Below are positions 34,921 to 44,160 of a stretch of 64,000 nucleotides of DNA, piece after piece. The stretch lies in IMG/VR virus record IMGVR_UViG_3300005577_000028, positions 27,403 to 91,402 of that record; one strand, written 5' to 3'. A model generated the notes under the pieces. That model had not been told where the DNA came from and searched no databases. It saw only the letters and a program-made list of their open reading frames with translations. Position 1 is the stretch's first letter. Each line of letters opens with the position of its first letter. The position numbers and the translations under genes are program-made. This DNA is from a virus.

Positions 34921-37900
34921 GTGAGAACTCCTTCAGTTGCACCGATTGTCTTGGCAGAGCCAGGCCGTGTGATCCCGTAGATGTCGGTCGTGACTCCGCT
35001 GACGATGTCCGCCACAGTCGTTGCGGCCAGGGCCGGCGATCCGGACTGCAGGCTGTAGTCGCCTCCAGCTTGCGGATTGTTGAACTTCGGATCACCGTAG
35101 ATGGACTGCGCGTCGATCGACCAGCCGGTTGTCGTCTGCCCCATCGGATCGAAGTACACGTTCTGACTTGCGGTCAGGCCCGTGTCCGTCGACGCATTGA
35201 GCGTGTACCAGTACTGCGTCAGCGCTGTGCCTGTCCGACCTTGACGCATACGCAGGATGTTGTGGTTGAACTTGACCGTCCCGTTGGCACTGTCCATGTT
35301 GCCGTCCATGAGGACGCCAGCCGACGGTGTGCCTTCCGAGTTGACCACGTCCCACGCATCGAACGTGTTGTACTCGACACGGATGTCGATGCCGGTGACC
35401 TGTGCAGGCGAGAAGCGGATGATCGAGAAGCCCGAATTCCAGCACACGTTGTCCCAGGCCTGATAGCCTGTGGTCGACTCGCCGATATTGAGGCAGTACT
35501 TCGCCACGTCGTGAACCACGTTGTGATGGACGAGGTTGCCGTACATGTACTTCGAGTTGCCACCCTGCCAGTAGAACTGGATGCCGGAGCCGCCAGTGCA
35601 GTTGAACACCCAGTTGTAGCAGATCTCGATGTTGAAGCTGGCGTTGTCGTAGCCGGTACCACCGGAGACACCACCGAAGTACATCCCGTGGTTCTGCAGG
35701 TCGGACAGACCCTGGATGTCGTGGCACTTGTTGAAAGCGATGTAGCAGTTCGATCCCTGACCGCCGATGGCGCTCGAGTTCAGGAACGAGGACGAACCAG
35801 CGATCCACGGACCACAGTCGTTGTTGGTGACGATCCAGTGGTCAGCTCCATTCTGGAGATTGATCGGGGCACCGTCGCGGTCAGAGCCCGCACCGATGTC
35901 GATCCGCAGGTTCGTCACCTGCACGTACTGACCCCAGCCGGCCTGCGCGCGGGCCGAGTCGCAACCCTGGATGCCGCCCTTGCCGGTGAACGAGCAATGC
36001 ACGTCCTCGCCGGGGTAGCCCATGATCGTGATGTAACCGTGACCAGTCGCACCCGTGGGTGCAGTACCAGTGCCGGCGAACGGCGAGACCGAGGGTCGCG
36101 GGAAGGCCAGGAAGCGCCCGTCCTCACCAACCTGATCCGTCCACGTGCCAGCATTGCCACGCATACAGATCATGTCACCGGGCTTGAGCGTTGCCCAAAT
36201 GCCGGTGTAGGTGTTGCTGGTGGTGTTGAAGAACTGCGCGTAGCGGTACGGATGCGTCACGTCGTCGACGACACCCGTACCATCGTTGCCGGCTGGGGAG
36301 CAGAAGTAGACGTGACCCGGCTGCGACACGTAGGCACCGACCAGGACGTTGGTCCGCACGCCGTTGACCGTGACCGAAACGTCGAGCGCGTGGCCCGGCG
36401 TGAAGCCCGCGGCATTGCCCGGCTGGATGCAGAGCTCCAGCAGCTCCAGTGCCGAGTAGACCCGGCTGGTCTTCATGTAGCGGTAGGTCGAGGCCTGGTG
36501 CCACGCATTGTCGCCCAGCGGATCGCGGAACCAGAACTGCGTGCCTGCCGAAGTGCCGAGACCGACGGGCGTGCCGAGGCTGTAGCCGAAGACCGAGAGC
36601 GGGAAGCCCTGGCCGTTCTCACCGTTGATGAAGGAACCAGCCTTGAGGCTCAGACCCACGATGGTCGGAGTCGTGACGCGACCCGCAGGACGATTGCCCA
36701 CCGGATACAGCGTGTCCTTGAAGCCGTCGAAGTTGACAGTCAGGAGACCGCCCCAGGTCTTGTCCACGATGTCCGGAGTCGGAGGCGGCGCCGGAGTCGT
36801 GTTCAGCGTGATGGTGGCGACCCGACCCCAGCCGAAGCCAGGAGCCCACGCCTGAGCGCTGAAGCCAGTGAGCCCCGAGTTCGGAATGTAGACGACTGTG
36901 CCGTCGGGCAGGACCTCGACGAGATCGGACTCGGTGTCGTATGCGATCTGCCAGCCGGGTTGCAGCTTGCGCAGCGCCGGGAGACGATACGCATCCGCAG
37001 CCTGCACGCCCATCGTGGTCGTGGTCCAGCCGGTCTGCGCGCTCAGAGTCACGTTCACGACGTTGGTCGTGACGCCGCCGGTCATGTCGATGTAGAGGGG
37101 CAGCAGCTGGCCGAATCCGTTGGTACCGCGATCCAGCGAGGCGAGCACGATCAGGGTGTCGGACCAAGACATCACTGTCTGTGCGACACCACCGAGGTAC
37201 ACGACCTTCGATCCTTGCGAGGCACCGAAGTTCACGCCGTTGAGGGTCAACGTGCCTTGATACTTCGGATTCGACGGGCTGGTCGAGTTGATGAGGGGAG
37301 CTGTGGTCGAACCCTTGAGCGCGACGGCCAGCATCGCGTATGGTTTGCTGGACCCGAAGCTCCAACCTGGCATGAACGTGCCGGTCGATGTCGTCAGCAG
37401 CGATGCTGTTCGCAGCTGCATGAAGATCGTCTCGTCGTTCTGAACCAGGGTCTCCGTGAAACCAGAGTCCACGGTTGGCGTCACCACGCTCTCCGGCCAG
37501 GCAGCAAGGAAACCCAGCACTTCGTCGTTGGTGAACGTGGTCGGGCCAACGGACAGCACCGGATCCACCGGACCTGTGTCGTTGTCCGTGACTTGGTACA
37601 CGGCATCGAACACAGTGGAGGTGAAGCCACCGCGCTCGAAGAGAGCTGCCATGAGCTGGAAGTTCGAGCTCTTGGCGAACGTCACCGTCGGCTTCGCACC
37701 GATCGAAGCCGAGTTGGCGACGCAGTACCAGACGCTGATGCACTGGTTCGAGCCGTTGATCTGCCCGATCTCCTGCCAGTCATTGCCCAGGTCGTCGCTG
37801 ACGGTGACGAGATAGGCACTGCCGTTGCGGGTGCCGAACATGGCGAAGAGTACGGAGCCGGCTTGGATGTTGTTCGTGTACTGCTTGACGACATTGGCTG

Positions 37901-37949
37901 TCGTGTCAGCAGATCCGGCGTAGATGTCTTGCAAGCGCGTGATACTCAT
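34917..37949 (-). CDS. Tail spike with right-handed beta-helix (1010 aa)
   Basis: A 1010-aa spike candidate. Domains in order: beta-sandwich (1-215), IPT-like domain (about 220-310), GWQIAYDT/AWAPGFGWGRV module (about 330-385), a beta module shared with the other spikes (DPLGDNAWHQAS, then LELCIQPGN), then from about residue 520 a parallel beta-helix opening with GHVYFCSPAGNDG and HPYRYAQFF. The helix shows repeated short strands with Asn turns (NNDCGPWIAG, YNWVFNCTGG, HHNVVHDV) and ends with SLQSGSPAL. Such helices in phages usually cleave capsule or lipopolysaccharide. Substrate unknown. Confidence 0.65.
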   Translation of the reverse strand: MSITRLQDIYAGSADTTANVVKQYTNNIQAGSVLFAMFGTRNGSAYLVTVSDDLGNDWQEIGQINGSNQCISVWYCVANSASIGAKPTVTFAKSSNFQLMAALFERGGFTSTVFDAVYQVTDNDTGPVDPVLSVGPTTFTNDEVLGFLAAWPESVVTPTVDSGFTETLVQNDETIFMQLRTASLLTTSTGTFMPGWSFGSSKPYAMLAVALKGSTTAPLINSTSPSNPKYQGTLTLNGVNFGASQGSKVVYLGGVAQTVMSWSDTLIVLASLDRGTNGFGQLLPLYIDMTGGVTTNVVNVTLSAQTGWTTTTMGVQAADAYRLPALRKLQPGWQIAYDTESDLVEVLPDGTVVYIPNSGLTGFSAQAWAPGFGWGRVATITLNTTPAPPPTPDIVDKTWGGLLTVNFDGFKDTLYPVGNRPAGRVTTPTIVGLSLKAGSFINGENGQGFPLSVFGYSLGTPVGLGTSAGTQFWFRDPLGDNAWHQASTYRYMKTSRVYSALELLELCIQPGNAAGFTPGHALDVSVTVNGVRTNVLVGAYVSQPGHVYFCSPAGNDGTGVVDDVTHPYRYAQFFNTTSNTYTGIWATLKPGDMICMRGNAGTWTDQVGEDGRFLAFPRPSVSPFAGTGTAPTGATGHGYITIMGYPGEDVHCSFTGKGGIQGCDSARAQAGWGQYVQVTNLRIDIGAGSDRDGAPINLQNGADHWIVTNNDCGPWIAGSSSFLNSSAIGGQGSNCYIAFNKCHDIQGLSDLQNHGMYFGGVSGGTGYDNASFNIEICYNWVFNCTGGSGIQFYWQGGNSKYMYGNLVHHNVVHDVAKYCLNIGESTTGYQAWDNVCWNSGFSIIRFSPAQVTGIDIRVEYNTFDAWDVVNSEGTPSAGVLMDGNMDSANGTVKFNHNILRMRQGRTGTALTQYWYTLNASTDTGLTASQNVYFDPMGQTTTGWSIDAQSIYGDPKFNNPQAGGDYSLQSGSPALAATTVADIVSGVTTDIYGITRPGSAKTIGATEGVLT

Positions 37950-40786
37950 ACGCCAACTCCTTGGAAGGGTCCAATGTCATTCTTCGTACCGATGGGTGTG
38001 CCGGTTCCGGTCTGAGGCCGCGGCATGCCGAAGAAGTCGTTTGCGATCGCGATCAGTTCGGCCTGTGTGACCGCGTTGAGCACCGGCGAACCTGCTTGGA
38101 CAACGAAGTCTTCGGGCAGGACCGGGGTACTCGAGGCAAACAGCGGGTTGCCGACGACCGGACTGGTATCCGAGCTCGGTGGGCTCTTCAACGCATCCGG
38201 ATCGTAGTACAGGTTGTTCAGCGGAGCCATCTGACCATTCGAGACCGAGTAGGCGTTGTCGGTCATGAAGTCGTTGTCAGCTCGTGGCACTCCGCGGTTC
38301 GCTGCGAGCACAAGGATGTTGTGCTGGATCGGATAGACGGTAGCAGGATCGAGTGCGTTGTCGTTGTTGACGATGCCCTGCGCCGCACCTGAGCCCGTGT
38401 AGCAGTTGTAGAACAGGTTGTGAAGGCAACGGAAGAAAGCGCCCGAGCCGCCTGCCGAGTTCGTGCGGAACCCATTGAGTCCCGTGTTGAGAACCACGTT
38501 GTCCCAAGCCGTACCCTCCCAAAAAGAGTCGGCGAAGTTGATGCCGTACTTGCGGCATCCGTTGATGTAATTGTGATGGACCTTGATGCCCAGGAACTTC
38601 GCGTTCGTGCCCGACGCAGCCGAGTTGTAGAACTGGATGGCGGACCCGCCGGTCTGGAGCTCAGGGGCGTTCTCCAGCCGGTTGTAGGAGACCTCGACCT
38701 GTTGTGCGCATTGGTTGTAGCCGCTGCCGTTGTTGCCGCCGTCGAAGTAGATCAGGTGGTTCTCGTTGGCGCTCGTGCTCGGGTTATTCTTGTCGCACTC
38801 GATGTCGTGGATGTAGCAGAACTTGACCTTGATGTTCGTGCCGTCACCCGCAACGCCACCAGCCTTGGCATTGCTCGGACTCACCAGGGTCGAGGGCCAG
38901 GGGCCCATCTCGCAGCCGTAGACGCGAGTGTTGTTCGCCCCGTACTGGAAGTTGACCATGCCGGCGTCGCCACGGCTGGTCTCGTTGCAGGTCATGACCC
39001 AGTTGCTGACCGACCAGTACTGGCCGTAGGTGCCCGCGTAAGCGCTGTTGACGCCTTGGATGCAACCACCGCCGCCCGGAGGATCGTTGTAGTACACGGT
39101 CTCCGGCGCTTGACCACCGATCGGACCCGGGTACGCGTCGAAGGCGATGTAGCCATGACCGACGACGCCGGTCGGTGCCGATCCCGTGTGCGAACGGAAG
39201 CGACAGAACCGGTTGTCGAAGCCGACCTGATCGGACCAGGGCGTACCGGTCTCACGCGGGATGATCGTGTCACCAGCACGAAGACCTGCATCACCGCTGT
39301 CGGTGGTCGTGTTCCACAGCGAGTAGAAGCTGGACGAGGTGCCCGTCCAGTGCTGGACGTAGCGGTGCGGCTTCGACATGTCATCGGGCTTGCCCGTTGC
39401 GTCATTGCCGATCACGTTGTCGATATACCAGAAGCGACCCGGGTTCGGCGTGAACTGGCCGACCAGGATGTTCGAGTCGACTCCGTTGACCACAAGCTTC
39501 CAGTCGCAAGCCGCACCGTCGACGATGGCACCACCGAAGTTCCCGACCTGGACGCACAGCTCCTGAATCTGGTGGGTCGCGAACACCTTCGACTGCGTGA
39601 GGTAACGGTAGTTCGCGACCTCGTGCCATTGGTTGTCACCCAGCGGATTGCGGCAGAAGGCGCGGACACCAGAGCTCAGGCCCATGTGATCGGGCCGGCC
39701 GAAGCTGTAGCCGTAGAAACGGATGAAGCCGCCGAGCCCGTTGTAGTTGTTGACCATCGAGGTCGACAACTTGTCCGTGTCCAGCAGCACCGGCAACGTC
39801 TGGAACGCCGTCGGCTTGTCGCCTGCGGGGTACAGCGTATACGCGTTCCCGTCGGCCGAAGCCAGAGTCGTGTAGGTGTGGTCCTGGATGTTCGGAGCCA
39901 CGAGGGCATCCGTGCTGGACTTCAGTGCCGTCGAGACCGCGGGCATCGTCGTCGTGCGGTTGCCCGTGTAGGCGACGAAGTTGCGGTAGTTGATGGCCGA
40001 GGTCGTGACTGTAGCGCTGATGGCACCGAGGCGCAGCTCGTAGGCTCCGAAGTCTCCGGGCTCGCTCACGTTCACCTGCGAAGACTGCACCTGCGTGCCG
40101 TTGTCCCACAGGGTCATGACCGGCGAGACACTCCGATCGGCGATGAAGCCGACCTGATGCTCTGCCGTGTCGATGAGATGCGAACCGTCGGACAGCTGCG
40201 AGTAGGTGGCGAAGCCGTTCGTCGTCGTGTAGGCCTCGATCGCATTCGGACTCGCCTCGTAGTGCAGGACGGTCGCGTTGTTGCCGCTGCCGTTGAGGAA
40301 CGCATCGTCACAACCGACGATCGTGTTCGCGTCCTGGATGCGCCAGAAGTCGTAGTTCGTCATGAACGACAGCGCGTTGGCGCCAACCATCGGCGCGTGC
40401 ATGTAGTCGTCCACACCGTCGAAGTGCAGCTCGTTCAGGTAGAGCCCCTTGTCGACGATCTTCGGTTGCTTCGACGCCGTCGCCTGCACGATGTGGCGGC
40501 CGTTGCCCGACTGGTCGTACCAGGTCGTGACGTAGCCAGAGCCCGAACCGACGAAGGTCATGAGAGCGCCGGTGTCGATGTTGCCTGCTGCGTCAGCACC
40601 GATGTCGAGTTCCGTGTTGTCCGAGTCGCGACGGACACGCATCAGTGGTGAGCCGAGGTACGACGAGACGAGGACGGTGAAGCTGCAGGCGATCGCCATA
40701 CCAGTTGTGTAACTGTCGAGCGGCAGTCCACTGGGCGGCGGGGGCGGGGGCGGCGCACCCCCGGACTCGATGATGAAGAAGATCAT
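37946..40786 (-). CDS. Tail spike with lectin-like domain and beta-helix (946 aa)
   Basis: A 946-aa spike candidate opening with an APPPPPPPSG hinge. Residues about 25-260 form a jelly-roll/arabinofuranosidase-like sandwich (PLMRVRRDSDNTELDIG, then WYDQSGNGRHIVQAT), often a carbohydrate-binding or LamG-type fold. A module shared with the 1010-aa spike follows (NPLGDNQWHEVANYRY, LCVQVGN). From about 460, NPGRFWYIDNVIGND begins the beta-helix (VTYNDPP-type turns; YIHDIECDKN, VHHNYINGCRKYG). It ends with VVQAGSPVLNA, as in its paralogue. Confidence 0.65.
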   Translation of the reverse strand: MIFFIIESGGAPPPPPPPSGLPLDSYTTGMAIACSFTVLVSSYLGSPLMRVRRDSDNTELDIGADAAGNIDTGALMTFVGSGSGYVTTWYDQSGNGRHIVQATASKQPKIVDKGLYLNELHFDGVDDYMHAPMVGANALSFMTNYDFWRIQDANTIVGCDDAFLNGSGNNATVLHYEASPNAIEAYTTTNGFATYSQLSDGSHLIDTAEHQVGFIADRSVSPVMTLWDNGTQVQSSQVNVSEPGDFGAYELRLGAISATVTTSAINYRNFVAYTGNRTTTMPAVSTALKSSTDALVAPNIQDHTYTTLASADGNAYTLYPAGDKPTAFQTLPVLLDTDKLSTSMVNNYNGLGGFIRFYGYSFGRPDHMGLSSGVRAFCRNPLGDNQWHEVANYRYLTQSKVFATHQIQELCVQVGNFGGAIVDGAACDWKLVVNGVDSNILVGQFTPNPGRFWYIDNVIGNDATGKPDDMSKPHRYVQHWTGTSSSFYSLWNTTTDSGDAGLRAGDTIIPRETGTPWSDQVGFDNRFCRFRSHTGSAPTGVVGHGYIAFDAYPGPIGGQAPETVYYNDPPGGGGCIQGVNSAYAGTYGQYWSVSNWVMTCNETSRGDAGMVNFQYGANNTRVYGCEMGPWPSTLVSPSNAKAGGVAGDGTNIKVKFCYIHDIECDKNNPSTSANENHLIYFDGGNNGSGYNQCAQQVEVSYNRLENAPELQTGGSAIQFYNSAASGTNAKFLGIKVHHNYINGCRKYGINFADSFWEGTAWDNVVLNTGLNGFRTNSAGGSGAFFRCLHNLFYNCYTGSGAAQGIVNNDNALDPATVYPIQHNILVLAANRGVPRADNDFMTDNAYSVSNGQMAPLNNLYYDPDALKSPPSSDTSPVVGNPLFASSTPVLPEDFVVQAGSPVLNAVTQAELIAIANDFFGMPRPQTGTGTPIGTKNDIGPFQGVGV

Positions 40787-43700
40787 GCTGCACGCAGGAT
40801 GGTCATGATGAAGGAGATGTCAACACAGCTCGAGTTCGAGGTCACGGTCATCGTGATCGTGTCGCCCTTCTTGAACGTGTTGCCCGACGTGTGCGACTGC
40901 GTGTTCGCAGCCGTCGTGACCGAGTTCGCGGTACCTCCGATTTGCGTTCCGTTGATTGCGAAGGCCAGTGTGCAGGAGCCCGATGCGCACTTGGTCAGCG
41001 TCTGCGTGATGATGCCGTCGTACTGGGCACTGAGCACCAGCGTCAGCGTCTCGTTCGCGACCGTGCGATAGATCCCCGGCCACTCCTCGACCTGCAGCAT
41101 CGGACCATTCGGCTGGTTCGCGCAGAGGAGCGCGGCCGTCGAGGTCAGGTACTTCTGCGCGCCGAAGGTGCCGGTCGTGTTCCACCACTCGTTGAGGCTG
41201 TTCGCTCCCTGCTCGAGGCTGTAGGAGTGCATCTCCAGATACTTGGCCCTCGCCTTCGCGGGATCGATCTTGGCGATGGCATCGATGACCCACGGCATCG
41301 GCGTCGGCCAGAAGCCACCGTTCTGGTACGTGCCGTAGGCAGTGGTGATGAAGTACGTCTGGTAGCAGGCGACACCCGGGTTGTAGTCCGTCGCCTTGTC
41401 GATCGAACGGATGCCACCACGGAAGTAGTTGTCCGTCGTCGATGTCAGCGCGTAGTACAGGTAGTTCCCGATGGCGCGTGCGTCAGCTTCACTCACGATG
41501 TCGCACCACACCAGATACGGCGTGGACCACAGGTCGATCTGGTTCGCGCCCTTGGTCGTCGCCAGATAACCGTAGGCCATCTCGCGCGCGTTGTAGCCGG
41601 CGGCGAGTTCACCACCTGTGGCAGGACGACGATGCACCAGGGTCGAGTTGATCCCGGCCTTGATCGTGTCGGCGACACCGAGCAGACGATTGGCTTCGCT
41701 GTAGTTGGCGAGCGCGTACTCCATCTCGGCCAGCATCTGGTAGGCGCGGACTGCGAGAATGGATGGGAACAGGACCTTGCCGGTCAGCGTCACCGAGTCG
41801 TAGAAGCCGAAGCCGACGAACGGAATCGAGTCGGAGATGGTGACCAGTCCGGTCGTGCCGTCGTAGGTGACACCGGTCTCGACCAGGCCCTTGAGCGCCA
41901 CCTTGTTGGTCGAGTACGTCGCGGCCGAAGCTGCAGTCGAACCACCGGACACGTAGGCCAGCCACCACATCTGGATGAGGAAGAAGTTGCCGTCGACCGG
42001 AGCACGCGAACCCACGTCCGAGCTGGAACCCGGCTTCCAGTACACCGTGCCGTCGTGACCGATGTGGTCCGGCACCTCGCCGGTGCCCAGGTTCGACTTC
42101 GACAGCCAGTACGAGGCCACGGCCTGGATCTCGGTCTGCGTGAAGTACTCGAGGTATCCCTCCATCGCCATCGCCTGATCGCGAGTCCAGGCCTTGCCGT
42201 AGAAGCCGCTGGCATCCGGTTCCCACACCTGGATTGCGCCGTCGGTGTTGGTCTTCCGTGCGCCTTCGTAGTTCGTATAGGCGAGTTGGCGTTGCGTCGC
42301 CGCAGGTTCGGGACGATACGAGTTGATGCTCTTGCGCAGCGTCTTCTGGACCTGCGTCATGCGCTGGTTCAGGTTCGGGTACACGACCGGGATCGAGGTC
42401 CAGGTCGCAGGCTGACCAGGACCCGCAGAGGTCGCGACCTGACCCGAGGTGCCGACGCTGCCATTCAGGCTCAGGGTACCGGTGGCCACGAAGTTGGCAG
42501 CCGTGATGGTCGTGAACGTGCCGGTCGAGGGCGTGGTGCCACCGATGGGGCCGGGGGCCGCAGGGTTGAAGCTGGAGCCCGAGCTCGGAGTCGCCCACAC
42601 GATGTGACCGCCACCCGTGTTGGTCGGGACCTGACCCGCGGTACCGAGACCATTGGACAGCTGCAGCGGAGCCTCGATGTCCATCAACGTGTTGACGGTC
42701 AGGGTCGCGATCTCGGCTTGAGTCGCTTGCACGTCGCCTGCGTAGACGGTCGTGAAGTGACCCGCAGCTGCTGTCGTGCCGCCGATGATGGCACCATTGA
42801 TCGAGGTCGCGGTCACCGCACCCAGGGTCACGTTGCCGCTGAGGTTGACGTTGCCCGATGCCTGCAGCGTCGTGAACTTGCCGCTGCTGGGTGCGACGCT
42901 GCCGATGGGCGGCGGCGAAGCCATGAAGGCCGTGAAGGCATTGCCACCCACCGTGTTGGTGACGCTCAGGGTCAGGAACGTCGCATCGTTCGGGAGCGGG
43001 GGCGCGACGCCACCTGTGGCCGAGTAGGGGACGTAGAACTTGACGACCGTGCCGTCAACCAGGGCGCGGGTCATCGGTGCGTTCAGCGTCAGGACCGTGT
43101 TGCCCGAGCCGTCGGCCGAGACCGCGGTGACGTAGCGACACACCGCAGCGTTCTGGCCCGTGCCCACCTGCATGATGACGGTGTCGGAGCCGCCGTAGGT
43201 GACGGTCGCCCAGTCAGTGGGATCGACCGTGATCGCGGTAGTCGACGAGTGGAGAGTGGAGGTCGACAGCTGCTCGTTCCAGGCGTCGAAGTTCCACAGC
43301 CCCTGCCGATCGGTGTAGGCCAGGAACGGCTTGGCGCTCCCGACGGCCTGCACGATGTAGAGGTTGGGGTTCGAGTTCACCGAATACGGCAGACCTTCGG
43401 GGCCCGAGACCACGGACGCGCGGTTCGTGTTCGACTGCGCGACGTTGGCCCACATCTGGTAGTTGGCGCCCACCATCGGCAGGAACGCATCGATGACGAT
43501 GGGGCCACCGGTGCCGGCAACTTCGTCCAGCGGCGACTTCGTGATCGTGTGCTCGAAGACCAGGACCGCGAACAGGGTCGTGTTGTAGTAGTAGCCGACC
43601 TCACCGAACGTGTACGGGCCGATGTCGGCTGCCAGCAGGATCGGATACAGGGCAGTGTTGCCGTCCTGGATTTCGGGAGCGCCTGGGACGCCGGTGTAGA

Positions 43701-43842
43701 CGATCGAGCCTTGCAGCGCCGTCTGCCCACCGGTGGGGATGTAGTTGACGCCCGTCCCGAGCTTGAAGCTGGTGAGGACAATCGGCTCGACGGCCGACTG
43801 CATCAACGCCAGACCGGCATCGGTGATCTGAATGGTGCTCAT
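40783..43842 (-). CDS. Tail fibre fused to six-hairpin glycosidase-like domain
   Basis: A 1019-aa fibre. Residues 1-160 are the shared attachment domain (FKLGTGVNYIPTGGQTALQG, YTFGEVGYYYN). A Gly/Thr-rich shaft with repeated GGTTPSTGTFTTITAANF-type units spans about 300-480. From about 500 an alpha/alpha-toroid resembling glycosidases appears: WEPDASGFYGKAWTRDQAMA, then DGNFFLIQMWWLAYVSGG, then MAYGYLATTKGANQIDLW and YQTYFITTAYGTYQNGGFWP. The WTRDQ segment matches the catalytic-domain entry of several such families. The C-terminal 120 residues look like a carbohydrate-binding beta domain. The specificity is unknown. Confidence 0.6.
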   Translation of the reverse strand: MSTIQITDAGLALMQSAVEPIVLTSFKLGTGVNYIPTGGQTALQGSIVYTGVPGAPEIQDGNTALYPILLAADIGPYTFGEVGYYYNTTLFAVLVFEHTITKSPLDEVAGTGGPIVIDAFLPMVGANYQMWANVAQSNTNRASVVSGPEGLPYSVNSNPNLYIVQAVGSAKPFLAYTDRQGLWNFDAWNEQLSTSTLHSSTTAITVDPTDWATVTYGGSDTVIMQVGTGQNAAVCRYVTAVSADGSGNTVLTLNAPMTRALVDGTVVKFYVPYSATGGVAPPLPNDATFLTLSVTNTVGGNAFTAFMASPPPIGSVAPSSGKFTTLQASGNVNLSGNVTLGAVTATSINGAIIGGTTAAAGHFTTVYAGDVQATQAEIATLTVNTLMDIEAPLQLSNGLGTAGQVPTNTGGGHIVWATPSSGSSFNPAAPGPIGGTTPSTGTFTTITAANFVATGTLSLNGSVGTSGQVATSAGPGQPATWTSIPVVYPNLNQRMTQVQKTLRKSINSYRPEPAATQRQLAYTNYEGARKTNTDGAIQVWEPDASGFYGKAWTRDQAMAMEGYLEYFTQTEIQAVASYWLSKSNLGTGEVPDHIGHDGTVYWKPGSSSDVGSRAPVDGNFFLIQMWWLAYVSGGSTAASAATYSTNKVALKGLVETGVTYDGTTGLVTISDSIPFVGFGFYDSVTLTGKVLFPSILAVRAYQMLAEMEYALANYSEANRLLGVADTIKAGINSTLVHRRPATGGELAAGYNAREMAYGYLATTKGANQIDLWSTPYLVWCDIVSEADARAIGNYLYYALTSTTDNYFRGGIRSIDKATDYNPGVACYQTYFITTAYGTYQNGGFWPTPMPWVIDAIAKIDPAKARAKYLEMHSYSLEQGANSLNEWWNTTGTFGAQKYLTSTAALLCANQPNGPMLQVEEWPGIYRTVANETLTLVLSAQYDGIITQTLTKCASGSCTLAFAINGTQIGGTANSVTTAANTQSHTSGNTFKKGDTITMTVTSNSSCVDISFIMTILRAA

Positions 43843-43862
43843 CTTGAGTCCTAGAATGGTGG

Positions 43863-43894
43863 AAGGGCTGACATCAAATTGAATGCCAGCCCTT
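43863..43894 (-). other. Intercistronic hairpin
   Basis: AAGGGCTG (43863-43870) pairs with CAGCCCTT (43887-43894), with a 16-base AT-rich loop, in the 56-base gap before the 1019-aa fibre gene. Resembles the hairpin at 33381. Probably an RNA processing or partial termination site. Confidence 0.4.
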
Positions 43895-43898
43895 GATT

Positions 43899-44159
43899 TC
43901 AGGTCGAGTGGAGGTTGCGAGCGACACCGTCACGGATGAAGGCGTGCGCCACTTTGTAGAAGGTCTTGCCCTCTGCGTTCACGATCTTGACCTCCAGGTC
44001 GCAACCGTTCTCTTCGTCAGGAAGGTGGGACTCTTGCACGACTTTGTAGACGTTGTCGGGCCCACCCGGCAGCCCGACCTCGGCTTCAAAGCCGGGCTTG
44101 ATGACGAGGTGCGAACCGACGGGGAAGAAGAACCTGTTCTTCGAGAAGTCCATGGCCAT
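43899..44159 (-). CDS. Small protein of unknown function between fibre genes
   Basis: An 86-aa soluble protein (MAMDFSKNRFFFPVGSHLVI...) starting one base after the stop of the 1558-aa spike gene. No signal peptide or known motif. It could be a fibre assembly factor, which is a guess from position. Confidence 0.5.
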   Translation of the reverse strand: MAMDFSKNRFFFPVGSHLVIKPGFEAEVGLPGGPDNVYKVVQESHLPDEENGCDLEVKIVNAEGKTFYKVAHAFIRDGVARNLHST

Positions 44160-44160
44160 G

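Noticed and set aside
40740-40760. Poly-proline run in the 946-aa spike as a frameshift signal
   Set aside because: The run is in frame with the gene, encodes a Pro hinge, and neither neighbouring frame continues usefully.
34911-43854. Long plus-strand open frames (about 740-1030 aa) opposite the other spikes and fibres
   Set aside because: All follow the sense genes codon by codon in complement, a codon-bias artefact, and have no start site or domain.
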